Position numbers and translations under genes: made by a program. The notes below the pieces were generated by a model that was given only the letters and a program-made list of their open reading frames with translations, was not told the DNA's origin and searched no databases. A DNA stretch of 64,000 nt from Stutzerimonas decontaminans (GTDB lineage: Bacteria; Pseudomonadota; Gammaproteobacteria; Pseudomonadales; Pseudomonadaceae): positions 2,311,501-2,375,500 of the forward strand of contig NZ_CP007509.1 of NCBI RefSeq assembly GCF_000661915.1, given 5' to 3'. This document shows positions 1-7,076 of the stretch, piece by piece (position 1 is the first letter of the stretch; every line of letters starts with the position of its first letter).

Positions 1-519
1 GCCTTCCATCTGACCAAGGAAAACGTGCTGACCAGCGACCCGGTGAACGACGGTTTTCAGATAGCAGCGGGTGAGGTGCGCAGTCGCGGGATTGACCTGC
101 AGCTGGCCGGGCAGCTGACCGACGCGATTCGGGTGATCGGAGGCTATGCCTACGTGGATGCCGAGGTGACTCGCGACAACACCCTGGCTAGCGGCAGCCG
201 GCTGCTCAACGTGCCACGCCACAGCGGCAGCCTGCTGACTACCTACGAATTCCTCGATGGCGATCTCAGCGGGCTCTCCATTGGCGGCGCGGTGAACTAC
301 GTGGGTGACCGGGCAGGGCAGGCCGATAGCGACTTCGAGTTGCCGTCGTACACGACCGTGGATCTGCTGGCGCGCTACAAGGCGACGGAAAAGCTGACCC
401 TCGGCATGAACCTGAACAACGCTTTCGACCGGACCTACTACGAGCGTTCCTACAGCAATGTCTGGGTCATGCCGGGTGAGCCGCGCAACCTGAGCGTAAG
501 TCTGTCCATGGAGCTCTGA
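1..519 (+). CDS. TonB-dependent siderophore receptor, C-terminal part (5' end outside window)
   Basis: The frame is open from base 1 and stops at 519, giving the last 172 residues of an outer-membrane receptor that imports ferric siderophores using TonB/ExbBD energy. The visible part is the end of the 22-strand beta-barrel. Features typical of the FpvA/FhuA-type siderophore family are the stretch GEVRSRGIDLQL, the GGYAYVDAEVTRD strand, the LNNAFDRTYYE motif and the terminal GEPRNLSVSLSMEL. The plug and TonB box lie upstream of the window, so the siderophore cannot be inferred. The last residue is Leu, whereas most outer-membrane proteins end in Phe or Trp; this is a small oddity. It converges on the TAXI gene, with a hairpin between them. 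Confidence 0.85.
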   Translation, partial: AFHLTKENVLTSDPVNDGFQIAAGEVRSRGIDLQLAGQLTDAIRVIGGYAYVDAEVTRDNTLASGSRLLNVPRHSGSLLTTYEFLDGDLSGLSIGGAVNYVGDRAGQADSDFELPSYTTVDLLARYKATEKLTLGMNLNNAFDRTYYERSYSNVWVMPGEPRNLSVSLSMEL

Positions 520-529
520 ATCTGTACAT

Positions 530-551
530 CAGCGGGCGCTGTCGCCCGCTG
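530..551. terminator. Hairpin between convergent genes
   Basis: A perfect 9-bp stem (cagcgggcg / cgcccgctg) with a 4-nt loop lies between the stop codons of the TonB receptor and the TAXI gene. There is no clear U-tract on either side, so termination strength is uncertain. The position suggests a shared terminator. Confidence 0.5.
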
Positions 552-562
552 ATGGCAGCTTC

Positions 563-1543
563 TTACAGCCAACCCTTCTCCTTGTAATAACGCTCGGCGC
601 CCTCGTGCAGTGGCGCAGTCAGGCCGACGCGAATCATGTCTTCGGCTTTGAGATCGGCAAAGGCCGGATGCAGACGCTTGAACCGGTCGAGGTTGTCGAA
701 TACCGACTTGACCAGCTGATAGACGACCTCCGGGTCGGTCTTGCTGGTGGTTGCCAGCACGGCCTTACCGCCGATCGACGGAATGGCGCCGTCCACACCC
801 GGGTAGAGCCCGGCGGGGATTTCCACGGCACTGTAGTAATCGGCCTTGGCCAGCAGGCTGTCGATCTCGGCGCCCCGCACCGGAATGATCCTGCCCTTCA
901 CATTGGTCAAGGCTTCCTGGATTGCACCGCTCGGATGGCCGACCACATAGGTGATGGCGTCCAGGTTGTTGTCACCCAAGGCGGAAGCCATTTCCGCCGG
1001 TTTGAGTTCCGCGGCCAGGGCGAAGCTGGCATTCGTCCAGCCCTTGGCCTGCATGACTTCCTCGAAGGTGTCGCGACTGCCTGATCCGGGCACGCCGATG
1101 TTCACCCGTTTGCCTTCGAGTCCGGCCAGATCGGTGATGCCGCTGTCGTTGCGGACGACCACGGTGAGAATCTCCGATTGCAGTGAGAACACGGCGCGCA
1201 GTTCGACCGCGCCTTCCTTGTCGAAGGGCGCCAGGCCTTGCAGCGCCTTGTGCTGATGGTCGGACTGGATGAAGCCGAAGTCGTACTCGCCTTTGTGTAA
1301 GGAGACGATGTTGGTCACGCTGCCCGCGGTCGAGGGTGCGTTGCATTTGATGGCGGGCTTCACTTCGGCACGATTGAGGAAGCGGCACACCGACTGGCCG
1401 GCGGTGTAGTACACGCCGGTCTGCCCTCCGGTGCCGATGGTGATGAAGCGCTCCTGCGCCAGCACGCTGGTGCTGACCAAAGCGCCGGCGAGTGCGCCGG
1501 CCAGGGTGATGCCGAACAGGCCGTTACGGATCTGGTGGTTCAT
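563..1543 (-). CDS. TAXI-family TRAP transporter solute-binding protein
   Basis: A 326-residue periplasmic binding protein of the TAXI (TRAP-associated extracytoplasmic immunogenic) family. A Sec signal peptide runs to about residue 29 (ending TSVLA, then QE). The mature start has the family hallmark ITIGTGGQTGVYYTAG, followed by the VNIGVPGSGSRDT motif near the middle. Characterised TAXI proteins bind small acids such as glutamate or 2-oxoglutarate (family knowledge). It is the third gene of an apparent minus-strand operon dadA-like / ridA / TAXI, 76 nt after ridA and preceded by a purine-rich ribosome site (AGAGGGAA). The fused DctQM membrane protein that TAXI proteins require is not next to it, because the following gene is convergent. 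Its membrane partner must therefore be elsewhere, or it works as an orphan receptor. Confidence 0.88.
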   Translation of the reverse strand: MNHQIRNGLFGITLAGALAGALVSTSVLAQERFITIGTGGQTGVYYTAGQSVCRFLNRAEVKPAIKCNAPSTAGSVTNIVSLHKGEYDFGFIQSDHQHKALQGLAPFDKEGAVELRAVFSLQSEILTVVVRNDSGITDLAGLEGKRVNIGVPGSGSRDTFEEVMQAKGWTNASFALAAELKPAEMASALGDNNLDAITYVVGHPSGAIQEALTNVKGRIIPVRGAEIDSLLAKADYYSAVEIPAGLYPGVDGAIPSIGGKAVLATTSKTDPEVVYQLVKSVFDNLDRFKRLHPAFADLKAEDMIRVGLTAPLHEGAERYYKEKGWL

Positions 1544-1619
1544 TGCGGTTCCCTCTTGTTTGTATTGTGGGTGGTTGCAACTGCGGTGTGGCCGGCGCAG
1601 GAACGATAGACCGCTGTGG

Positions 1620-1973
1620 TCAGGCGCGTGCGGCGATCACCATGATCTCGACCAGCACCTCGGGTGAGGCCAGACGCGCCTGCACCGTCGCCCGTGCCGG
1701 TGCGCAGCCTGCTGGCAGCCAGTCGCTCCAGACCTCGTTCATGGCGGCGAAGTCGGCGTCGATGTCCTTCAGCCAGATCTGCGCGCTGAGCAGGTTTTCG
1801 CGACTGGAGCCGGCGGCGGCCAGCAGCCGGTCGATCTTCGCCAGCACCTCGCGGGTCTGTCCGGCGGCATCCAGGCCGCGGTCGTCCGGCACCTGGCCGG
1901 CGAGGAACACAAGGTCTGCATGAATGACCGCGGCGGACATGCGCGGATTGCTCTCGATGCGGTGCAAGGGCAT
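1620..1973 (-). CDS. RidA family protein (reactive imine/enamine deaminase)
   Basis: A 117-residue protein of the YjgF/YER057c/UK114 (Rid) superfamily, close to the usual length. Rid enzymes hydrolyse unstable imines and enamines to ketoacids and ammonia and so protect PLP enzymes. The LVFLAGQVPDD region, the PARATVQARL segment carrying the conserved substrate-binding Arg, and the C-terminal LVEIMVIAA strand with its Glu are all present. It starts 22 nt after a DadA-like dehydrogenase, with a GAGGAAA ribosome site. A flavin dehydrogenase that produces imino acids next to an imine hydrolase makes metabolic sense. The sequence is not canonical RidA, so a Rid2-7 subgroup is likely; the subgroup is not assigned. 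Confidence 0.88.
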   Translation of the reverse strand: MPLHRIESNPRMSAAVIHADLVFLAGQVPDDRGLDAAGQTREVLAKIDRLLAAAGSSRENLLSAQIWLKDIDADFAAMNEVWSDWLPAGCAPARATVQARLASPEVLVEIMVIAARA

Positions 1974-1995
1974 ATCGGTTTCCTCTTTGGAGTGG

Positions 1996-3240
1996 TCAGG
2001 CGGGCAGACTCAAGCCGTCCAGGGAAACGGTGGGTGGTGATCCGCCGATTACGCTGGCGAGCAGGTCGGCGCTACCGCAGGCGAGGGTGAAGCCGAGGCT
2101 GCCGTGGCCGACGTTGAGCCATAGATTTTCGAATCCGCTGCGGCCGAGCAGGGGTGTGCCCTGGGGCGTGGCCGGGCGAAGGCCTGCCCATTGCCGCGCG
2201 CGTTGGTAGTCGCCGGCGCCGGGGAAGGTGGCACCAGCCAGACGCTGCAGGGTAGCGATGCGCTGCTGGTCGAGCCCGGCATCCCAGCCGGCGATATCCA
2301 CCATCGCCGCGACGCGCAACTGGTCATCGAGGCGGGCGTAGACAACCTTGTTGTCGTAGTCGGTGACATTGGTTTGCGGCACGCGGTTCTGGTCGGTCAG
2401 CCCAACGGTCAGGCTGTAACCCTTGAGCGGGTAGATCGGCAGGTCGATATCCAGTGGCCGAAGCAGTCCGACGCTGCCGGTGCCGGCCGCCACTACCAGA
2501 TGGTCAATGGCGATCTCATCGCGCCCGAATACGACCGCGCGAACGTGCTTGCCTTCGCTGCGCAATGCGCTCACCGATTGCCCGGTATGCAGACGAAACC
2601 GAGGTGATGCGCGTAGTCGCCGCAGCAGTTCGGTGCAGAACAGATGGCAGTCGGCAACCTCGTCGCCGGGCGAATAGATGCCGCCGTGCAGCGATGCCGC
2701 CAATGGTGCCAGCGCCGGCTCGACGTCGACGCATTGCGCGGCGTCCAGCAGCCGCTGCCCGGAATCGTCGTCAATGGCCGCTGCGCCCTTGTGCAGGCTG
2801 TGTTGATCGCGATAGATCACCAGTTTGCCGTTGGCGCGCCAGGCGAAGCCGTCCAGCTGGTCCTGTTCGCGCCAGCTGCGCAGGATCTGCTGGCTGTGCA
2901 GGGCGAGCCGCAGCAAGTGAGCCGCGTTGCGCCGGTTGACCGAACGCCGGCAAGCCAGCAGGAACTGCAAACACCAGCGCCACTGATGCAGGCTCGCCTG
3001 GGGTCGGAAGCGCAACGGGGCATCGGCTCCGCGCAGCATCCAGCCAATCGCCTGCAGCGGCACGCCGGCATCGGCCAGGGGAGAAACATAGCGGTAGCTG
3101 AGCTGCCCACCATTGGCGAAACTGGTCTCCAGAGCGACATCGTCGCGCCGTTCGATCAGCTCCACGCTGTGCCCCTGGCGCACCAATGAATAGGCCGTGG
3201 CAAGCCCGATGACCCCTGCGCCGATGACTGCTACCCGCAT
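1996..3240 (-). CDS. DadA-like FAD-dependent D-amino-acid dehydrogenase
   Basis: A 414-residue flavoprotein of the DAO/DadA family, predicted to oxidise a D-amino acid (or related amine) to the imino acid and pass electrons to the respiratory chain. The N-terminal Rossmann motif MRVAVIGAGVIGLATAYSL (GxGxxG at residues 7-12) binds FAD. It is followed by the acidic LIERR strand end and the ETSFANGGQLS motif typical of DadA. The C-terminal WAGLRPATPQGTPLLG and NVGHGSLGFTLACGSA segments complete the FAD/substrate domain. A GGAGGAG ribosome site sits 8 nt before the ATG. It is the first gene of the operon with ridA and the TAXI gene and is divergent from a LysR regulator. It could be a paralogue with another substrate rather than the alanine catabolic DadA, since no alr/dadX is nearby. 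Confidence 0.86.
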   Translation of the reverse strand: MRVAVIGAGVIGLATAYSLVRQGHSVELIERRDDVALETSFANGGQLSYRYVSPLADAGVPLQAIGWMLRGADAPLRFRPQASLHQWRWCLQFLLACRRSVNRRNAAHLLRLALHSQQILRSWREQDQLDGFAWRANGKLVIYRDQHSLHKGAAAIDDDSGQRLLDAAQCVDVEPALAPLAASLHGGIYSPGDEVADCHLFCTELLRRLRASPRFRLHTGQSVSALRSEGKHVRAVVFGRDEIAIDHLVVAAGTGSVGLLRPLDIDLPIYPLKGYSLTVGLTDQNRVPQTNVTDYDNKVVYARLDDQLRVAAMVDIAGWDAGLDQQRIATLQRLAGATFPGAGDYQRARQWAGLRPATPQGTPLLGRSGFENLWLNVGHGSLGFTLACGSADLLASVIGGSPPTVSLDGLSLPA

Positions 3241-3319
3241 ACAACCGCTCCTCCGACTCGATCAGCGCAGCCTAAGACGTCGGCCAGCGGGACGGCCAAT
3301 GAAAGGATGGAGCGCTCCC

Positions 3320-3334
3320 ATAACCTGCGGTTAT
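3320..3334. promoter_or_regulatory. LysR-type operator candidate (T-N11-A dyad)
   Basis: The 15-bp sequence ataacctgcggttat is a perfect dyad (ATAACC-N3-GGTTAT) and contains the T-N11-A spacing of LysR-type binding sites. It lies in the 121-nt gap between the divergent dadA-like and LysR genes, 28 bp before the LysR start codon and 80 bp from the dadA-like start. It is the expected site for autoregulation and control of the operon. Confidence 0.6.
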
Positions 3335-3361
3335 GCTCGATCGACTGAAGGAGGGACATGC

Positions 3362-4270
3362 ATGCGGCTGCGTCATATCGAACTGTTCCAGGCGATCCTG
3401 CAAACCGGCAGCCTGACGGCCGCGGCCGAGCTGCTGCATATCTCCCAACCGGCGGCGAGCAAGATTCTCAAGCATGCCGAGCAGCAGCTGGGCTTTGCAC
3501 TGTTCGACCGAGTGCGCGGCAAGCTGCAGCCCACCGCCGAGGCACGCGTGTTGCAGCAGCAGACCGAACGCCTGGCCATCGACCTGCAGAGTCTGCGGCG
3601 CCTTGCAGACAGCCTCGGCCGGGGCGAGGAGTGCGCATTGCGCCTGATCTGCACCCCGGCGTTGGCTCAGGCGCTGCTGCCACAGGCGCTGCGCGCCTGG
3701 CGCGAGCGATTTCCACGTACGGTCTGTCAGCTCGCCACGCAGCACACGGCGGAAATCGTCGAGGCGCTGTTGCTGCGTGAAGCCGATCTCGGGCTGACGT
3801 CACAGGCCGTGGAGCATCCGGGACTGCGCAGCCAATTGTTGACCGAGGGCCGTATGCGTGTGATCGCGCCGCCTGGCTGGTGGCAGCCGGATGAACTGCA
3901 TCGTCCGCTGCGGCTGCAGGCGTTAGCGGGTAAAGCGCTGATCGGTATCGACGCCCGCGATGCCCTGGGCAGCCTGTTGCGCGGCCACATCGAGGAGCTC
4001 GATCCGCCGCCGCGCGTGGTTACCTGGGTGCAGACTTATCAGTTGGCGCGACAGCTGGTGTCGTCGGGACAGGGCGTGGCGCTGGTCGATCCGTTCACCG
4101 CACTGGCGGCCACTGGCGGCGAGGTGCAGACCCGTCTGCTCGAGCCGGCCATCAGCGTGCCGGTCTACGCAGTGACCCGTGTTCACGAGCAGCCGCTGCC
4201 GGCGCAGGCGATGCTGCTTGAGCAGCTCGGCGCCCAGGCCGAGCGACTGCTGCAGGACGGGCACAACTGA
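3362..4270 (+). CDS. LysR-family transcriptional regulator of the dadA-like operon
   Basis: A 302-residue LysR-type regulator. The N-terminal winged helix-turn-helix is MRLRHIELFQAILQTGSLTA...LLHISQPAASKILKHAE (residues about 1-45), followed by the usual co-inducer-binding domain with RLICTPALAQ and the AREADLGLTSQ-like segment. The start is the ATG at 3362, 6 nt after AAGGAGGG. The upstream extension of the frame and the out-of-frame ATG at 3358 are not used. It is divergent from the dadA-ridA-TAXI operon, the classic LysR arrangement, so it probably activates that operon in response to the substrate or its keto acid. Similarity to amino-acid-responsive LysR proteins is only a general impression. 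Confidence 0.87.
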   Translation: MRLRHIELFQAILQTGSLTAAAELLHISQPAASKILKHAEQQLGFALFDRVRGKLQPTAEARVLQQQTERLAIDLQSLRRLADSLGRGEECALRLICTPALAQALLPQALRAWRERFPRTVCQLATQHTAEIVEALLLREADLGLTSQAVEHPGLRSQLLTEGRMRVIAPPGWWQPDELHRPLRLQALAGKALIGIDARDALGSLLRGHIEELDPPPRVVTWVQTYQLARQLVSSGQGVALVDPFTALAATGGEVQTRLLEPAISVPVYAVTRVHEQPLPAQAMLLEQLGAQAERLLQDGHN

Positions 4271-4321
4271 GCGATCGCGCACAGGCGTGCGCTACCATGG
4301 CGGCTTTTGCGCCGGACGATC

Positions 4322-5431
4322 ATGCACGCCGACTCGCCCCTTGAACGTTATCAGCAGGCCATTGCGCAAGACGGGTTCGTACCCGATGCGGCTCAACAGC
4401 GCGCTGTCGCGCGGCTCCAGGCCTGTCATGAGGCACTGGTTTCATGTGCGGAGCTGCCGCTTGGTGTCTATCTCTGGGGTCCGGTCGGACGTGGCAAGAC
4501 CTGGCTGATGGACCTGTTTCACGCAGGCCTGACGGTTCCGTCGCGGCGGCAGCATTTCCATCATTTCATGCGCTGGGTGCATATCCGACTGTTCCAGCTC
4601 AACGGCACGGCCGATCCGTTGCAGGCGTTGGCCAAAGAACTATCTGAAGAGATTCGCGTGCTCTGCTTCGACGAGCTGTTCGTCGGCGACATCGGCGACG
4701 CGATCATCCTGGGGCGCCTGTTCCAGCTGCTCTTCGAGCACGGCGTGGTGATCGTCGCCACCTCCAATCAACCGCCGGAGCAGTTGTATGCCGACGGCTT
4801 CAATCGCGAGCGCTTTCTGCCGGCCATCGACGCCATCGTGCAACACATGCATGTGGTGGATGTGGATGGTGGCGCCGATCACCGCCTGCGTCCCGGCGCT
4901 GCGCTGCAGCGCTACTGGATCGCACAGCCCGACAACAGCAGCGCACTGGAGGCGACGTTCGAGGCGCTCGCCGCTGGATCGGTCAGTGCCGAGCCGCTGG
5001 CCCTCAGCCGCCGCCAGCTCGACGTCGTGCGGCGTAGCGAATTGGTGCTCTGGTGCCGCTTCGCTGATCTCTGCGAGCAGCCATTCTCAGCGCTGGACTT
5101 CATCGAGCTGTGCGACCGTTTCACGGCGATCCTGATTGGTGACCTGCCCAGGCTGGGCGGCAGGCAGCGCGATGGGCGCATTGCCCGCGGCACCGAGGAT
5201 GGAGCCGCGCGGGTCGAGGCGGGCGACCGCCAGCTGCCCAGGCTCGCCGCGCGGGATGATGCCGTGCGCCGCTTTATCGCGCTGGTGGACGAGTGCTATG
5301 ACCGGCGGATTCCGCTGTATATCGAGGCACAAGTGGCGCTGGATGAGCTGTACACCGAGGGCTATCTGGCGTTTCCATTCCGCCGCACATTGAGTCGTCT
5401 GCGGGAAATGCAGCTGCAGCGCTTTGGCTGA
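4322..5431 (+). CDS. zapE: ZapE, cell-division AFG1-family ATPase
   Basis: A 369-residue AFG1/ZapE P-loop ATPase. In E. coli, ZapE associates with the Z-ring and modulates FtsZ under oxygen limitation and other stress. Walker A is GPVGRGKT (residues 53-60), Walker B is RVLCFDE (112-118), and the sensor region IVATSNQPPEQLY follows. The C-terminal FxxLC-type segment and the closing FPFRRTLSRLREMQ are typical of the family. The ATG at 4322 is chosen because it aligns with family N-termini; an upstream TTG at 4307 would add only five residues. It converges with ppiC, leaving an 8-nt gap. Confidence 0.9.
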   Translation: MHADSPLERYQQAIAQDGFVPDAAQQRAVARLQACHEALVSCAELPLGVYLWGPVGRGKTWLMDLFHAGLTVPSRRQHFHHFMRWVHIRLFQLNGTADPLQALAKELSEEIRVLCFDELFVGDIGDAIILGRLFQLLFEHGVVIVATSNQPPEQLYADGFNRERFLPAIDAIVQHMHVVDVDGGADHRLRPGAALQRYWIAQPDNSSALEATFEALAAGSVSAEPLALSRRQLDVVRRSELVLWCRFADLCEQPFSALDFIELCDRFTAILIGDLPRLGGRQRDGRIARGTEDGAARVEAGDRQLPRLAARDDAVRRFIALVDECYDRRIPLYIEAQVALDELYTEGYLAFPFRRTLSRLREMQLQRFG

Positions 5432-5439
5432 GCGCTGGC

Positions 5440-5718
5440 TCAGTCGCGGTAGAACACCTGCACCAGGTGATAGCCGAACTGGCTTTTCACCGGGCCGTGC
5501 ACTTCGCGCAGCGGCTTCTTGAAGATCACCTGATCGATGCTGCGCACCATCTGCCCGGGGCGCACTTCGCCGAGATCGCCACCTTTCTTGCCGGACGGGC
5601 AGGTCGAGTATTTGCGCGCCAGCACGTCGAAGGCTTCGCCATTGGCGATGCGCTTTTTCAGCTGCGCGGCTTCGGCCTCGGTCTTGACCAGAATGTGGCG
5701 GCACATTGCTTTGGGCAT
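5440..5718 (-). CDS. ppiC: Parvulin-type peptidyl-prolyl cis-trans isomerase PpiC
   Basis: A 92-residue single-domain parvulin, the same size as E. coli PpiC (93 residues), with no signal peptide, so cytoplasmic. Family motifs are CRHILVKTEAEA at the N-terminus, the ARKYSTCPSGKKGGDLGEV core and the C-terminal KSQFGYHLVQVFYRD. It catalyses proline isomerisation during folding. The start at 5718 (MPKAMCRHILV) has an AAGGACA ribosome site; the longer reading frame has no such signal. It converges tightly with zapE. Confidence 0.93.
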   Translation of the reverse strand: MPKAMCRHILVKTEAEAAQLKKRIANGEAFDVLARKYSTCPSGKKGGDLGEVRPGQMVRSIDQVIFKKPLREVHGPVKSQFGYHLVQVFYRD

Positions 5719-5780
5719 GCTCGGTGTCCTTGATTGCACAGGGGCGCGATTGTAGTCGTGCCGCGGCGAATGTCGAACGG

Positions 5781-5860
5781 GATAGCGCTTCGATGCAGCC
5801 GTTTTGTGACTTATCGGTCGACGAGCGGTAGTTTTATCGTGTCATTTGATAGCGCTAACA
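5781..5860. promoter_or_regulatory. Operator-like repeats upstream of the gluconokinase-TRAP fusion gene
   Basis: TGATAGCGCTAACA at 5847-5860 is a near-perfect dyad with a central CG, the architecture of LacI-family operators. Its 9-nt core GATAGCGCT recurs 67 bp upstream at 5781-5789. A third copy lies inside the downstream coding sequence (6477-6485). The main site begins about 48 bp before the start codon and is the likely binding site of the LacI-type repressor encoded at 9491-10510. A promoter probably overlaps it, but no convincing -35/-10 pair can be assigned by eye. Confidence 0.6.
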
Positions 5861-5894
5861 TCCGGCCAAACAAGCAAAACAATGGATTCCTCGC

Positions 5895-7025
5895 ATGCCT
5901 TCAGTGCATACCTCAAAGGCTTCCGCGCTTCCGGTGCTGGTCGTCATGGGCGTCAGCGGTTCCGGCAAGACGGAGACCAGCCACGCCGTAGCCGACGCGC
6001 TCGGCTTGCCGCACATCGAAGCGGACAACTTTCATCCGGCGGAAAACGTGGCGCGCATGCGTGCCGGTACGCCGCTGTCCGACGCCGATCGCGTGGAGTG
6101 GCTGCACGCGTTGATCGCCGAGATGCAGCGCACCCTGGAGGCGGGCAGCGGCTTCGTGCTGGCTTGCTCGGCGCTCAAGCGCAGCTACCGGGAATTGCTG
6201 CGCAGTGCTGTTCCAGAGCTGCGTTTCGCCCATTTGGCCATCGATTACGAAACTGCCGTGCAGCGCGTCGGCGGAAGGCCGGGGCATTTCATGCCGATTT
6301 CCCTGGTCGACAGCCAGTTCGCCACTCTCGAATCACCCGAGGGCGAACCCGGCGTATTGACGGTGGATGCCAGTCAACCGCGCGAGGTCGTCTTGCGCCA
6401 GATCGTCGAATGGATGCAGGGCAGCGGACTGGATGAGCTGATCGAAACCCGGGTCGATCTTTCTTCGCGTCCATTTGATAGCGCTACCACGGCGCCGCCA
6501 CTGACCAACGAGCCGATCTACGGCGGCACGGTCGCGCAGCACTTCGACCGCCTGACCGACTGGCTGATGGCCGCACTGATGGCCTTCATGGTCATCGTGG
6601 TGTTTTCCAGCGTGGTGCTGCGTTACGCATTCGGTACCGGTTTGACCGGCGCTGAGGAGCTGTCGCGGCTGGCGTTCGTCTGGCTGGTGTTCGTCGGCGT
6701 CGCTTCGAGCATGCGCCGCGGCGAGCTGATGAGCTTTTCCATGCTGCGCGACCGTTTCCCGCGGCTGTTCCGCCGCGTCGTCGACTCCATCAGCTGGCTG
6801 CTGGTGGCTGGAGCTAGCTGCCTGGCGGCCTGGGGCGGCTGGAACCAGATGCAGTTCGGCTGGACCATCAACAGCCCGGTAGTCGGCTATCCGCTCGGCC
6901 TGGCGATGCTGCCCGTGGCGGCCAGCATGGTGGCGCTGGCGGTGCTCGCGCTGCTGCAGCTGGTCAATGTCTGGCGGCGCGATCAGCCATCGGCCACTGC
7001 CGCTGCGAATGTCACCGCGGACTGA
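5895..7025 (+). CDS. Fusion protein: gluconokinase + TRAP transporter small permease (DctQ)
   Basis: A 376-residue open frame joining two normally separate proteins. Residues about 12-175 are a complete gluconokinase of the GntK family: P-loop MGVSGSGKT at 18-26, ADNFHPAENV, ACSALKRSYRELLR and RPGHFMPISLVDSQFATLE. This domain phosphorylates D-gluconate to 6-phosphogluconate. Residues about 205-376 are a DctQ-type TRAP small permease with four predicted membrane segments (MAALMAFMVIVVFSSVVLRY onward) and the family motif GAEELSRLAFVWLVFVG. The linker (about 175-200) includes RPFDSATT, whose DNA carries a copy of the upstream operator. It starts the TRAP operon with dctM (51 nt later) and dctP. 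A frameshift or lost stop in the assembly is possible, but both domains are intact and in one frame. Confidence 0.85.
   Translation: MPSVHTSKASALPVLVVMGVSGSGKTETSHAVADALGLPHIEADNFHPAENVARMRAGTPLSDADRVEWLHALIAEMQRTLEAGSGFVLACSALKRSYRELLRSAVPELRFAHLAIDYETAVQRVGGRPGHFMPISLVDSQFATLESPEGEPGVLTVDASQPREVVLRQIVEWMQGSGLDELIETRVDLSSRPFDSATTAPPLTNEPIYGGTVAQHFDRLTDWLMAALMAFMVIVVFSSVVLRYAFGTGLTGAEELSRLAFVWLVFVGVASSMRRGELMSFSMLRDRFPRLFRRVVDSISWLLVAGASCLAAWGGWNQMQFGWTINSPVVGYPLGLAMLPVAASMVALAVLALLQLVNVWRRDQPSATAAANVTAD
6472..6489. promoter_or_regulatory. Operator copy inside the fusion gene linker
   Basis: The 15-mer catttgatagcgcta at 6472-6486 is identical to the one at 5843-5857 upstream of the gene; extended, it reads TGATAGCGCTACCA at 6476-6489. 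It falls in the region encoding the linker between the GntK and DctQ domains. It may be a relic of a former intergenic operator or a functioning second site; the spacing of 629 bp is close to a whole number of helical turns. Confidence 0.5.
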
Positions 7026-7076
7026 AGCGACGCCGCATTCAGAACAATACGGGCACTGCCCAACCGAGGAACTTGT

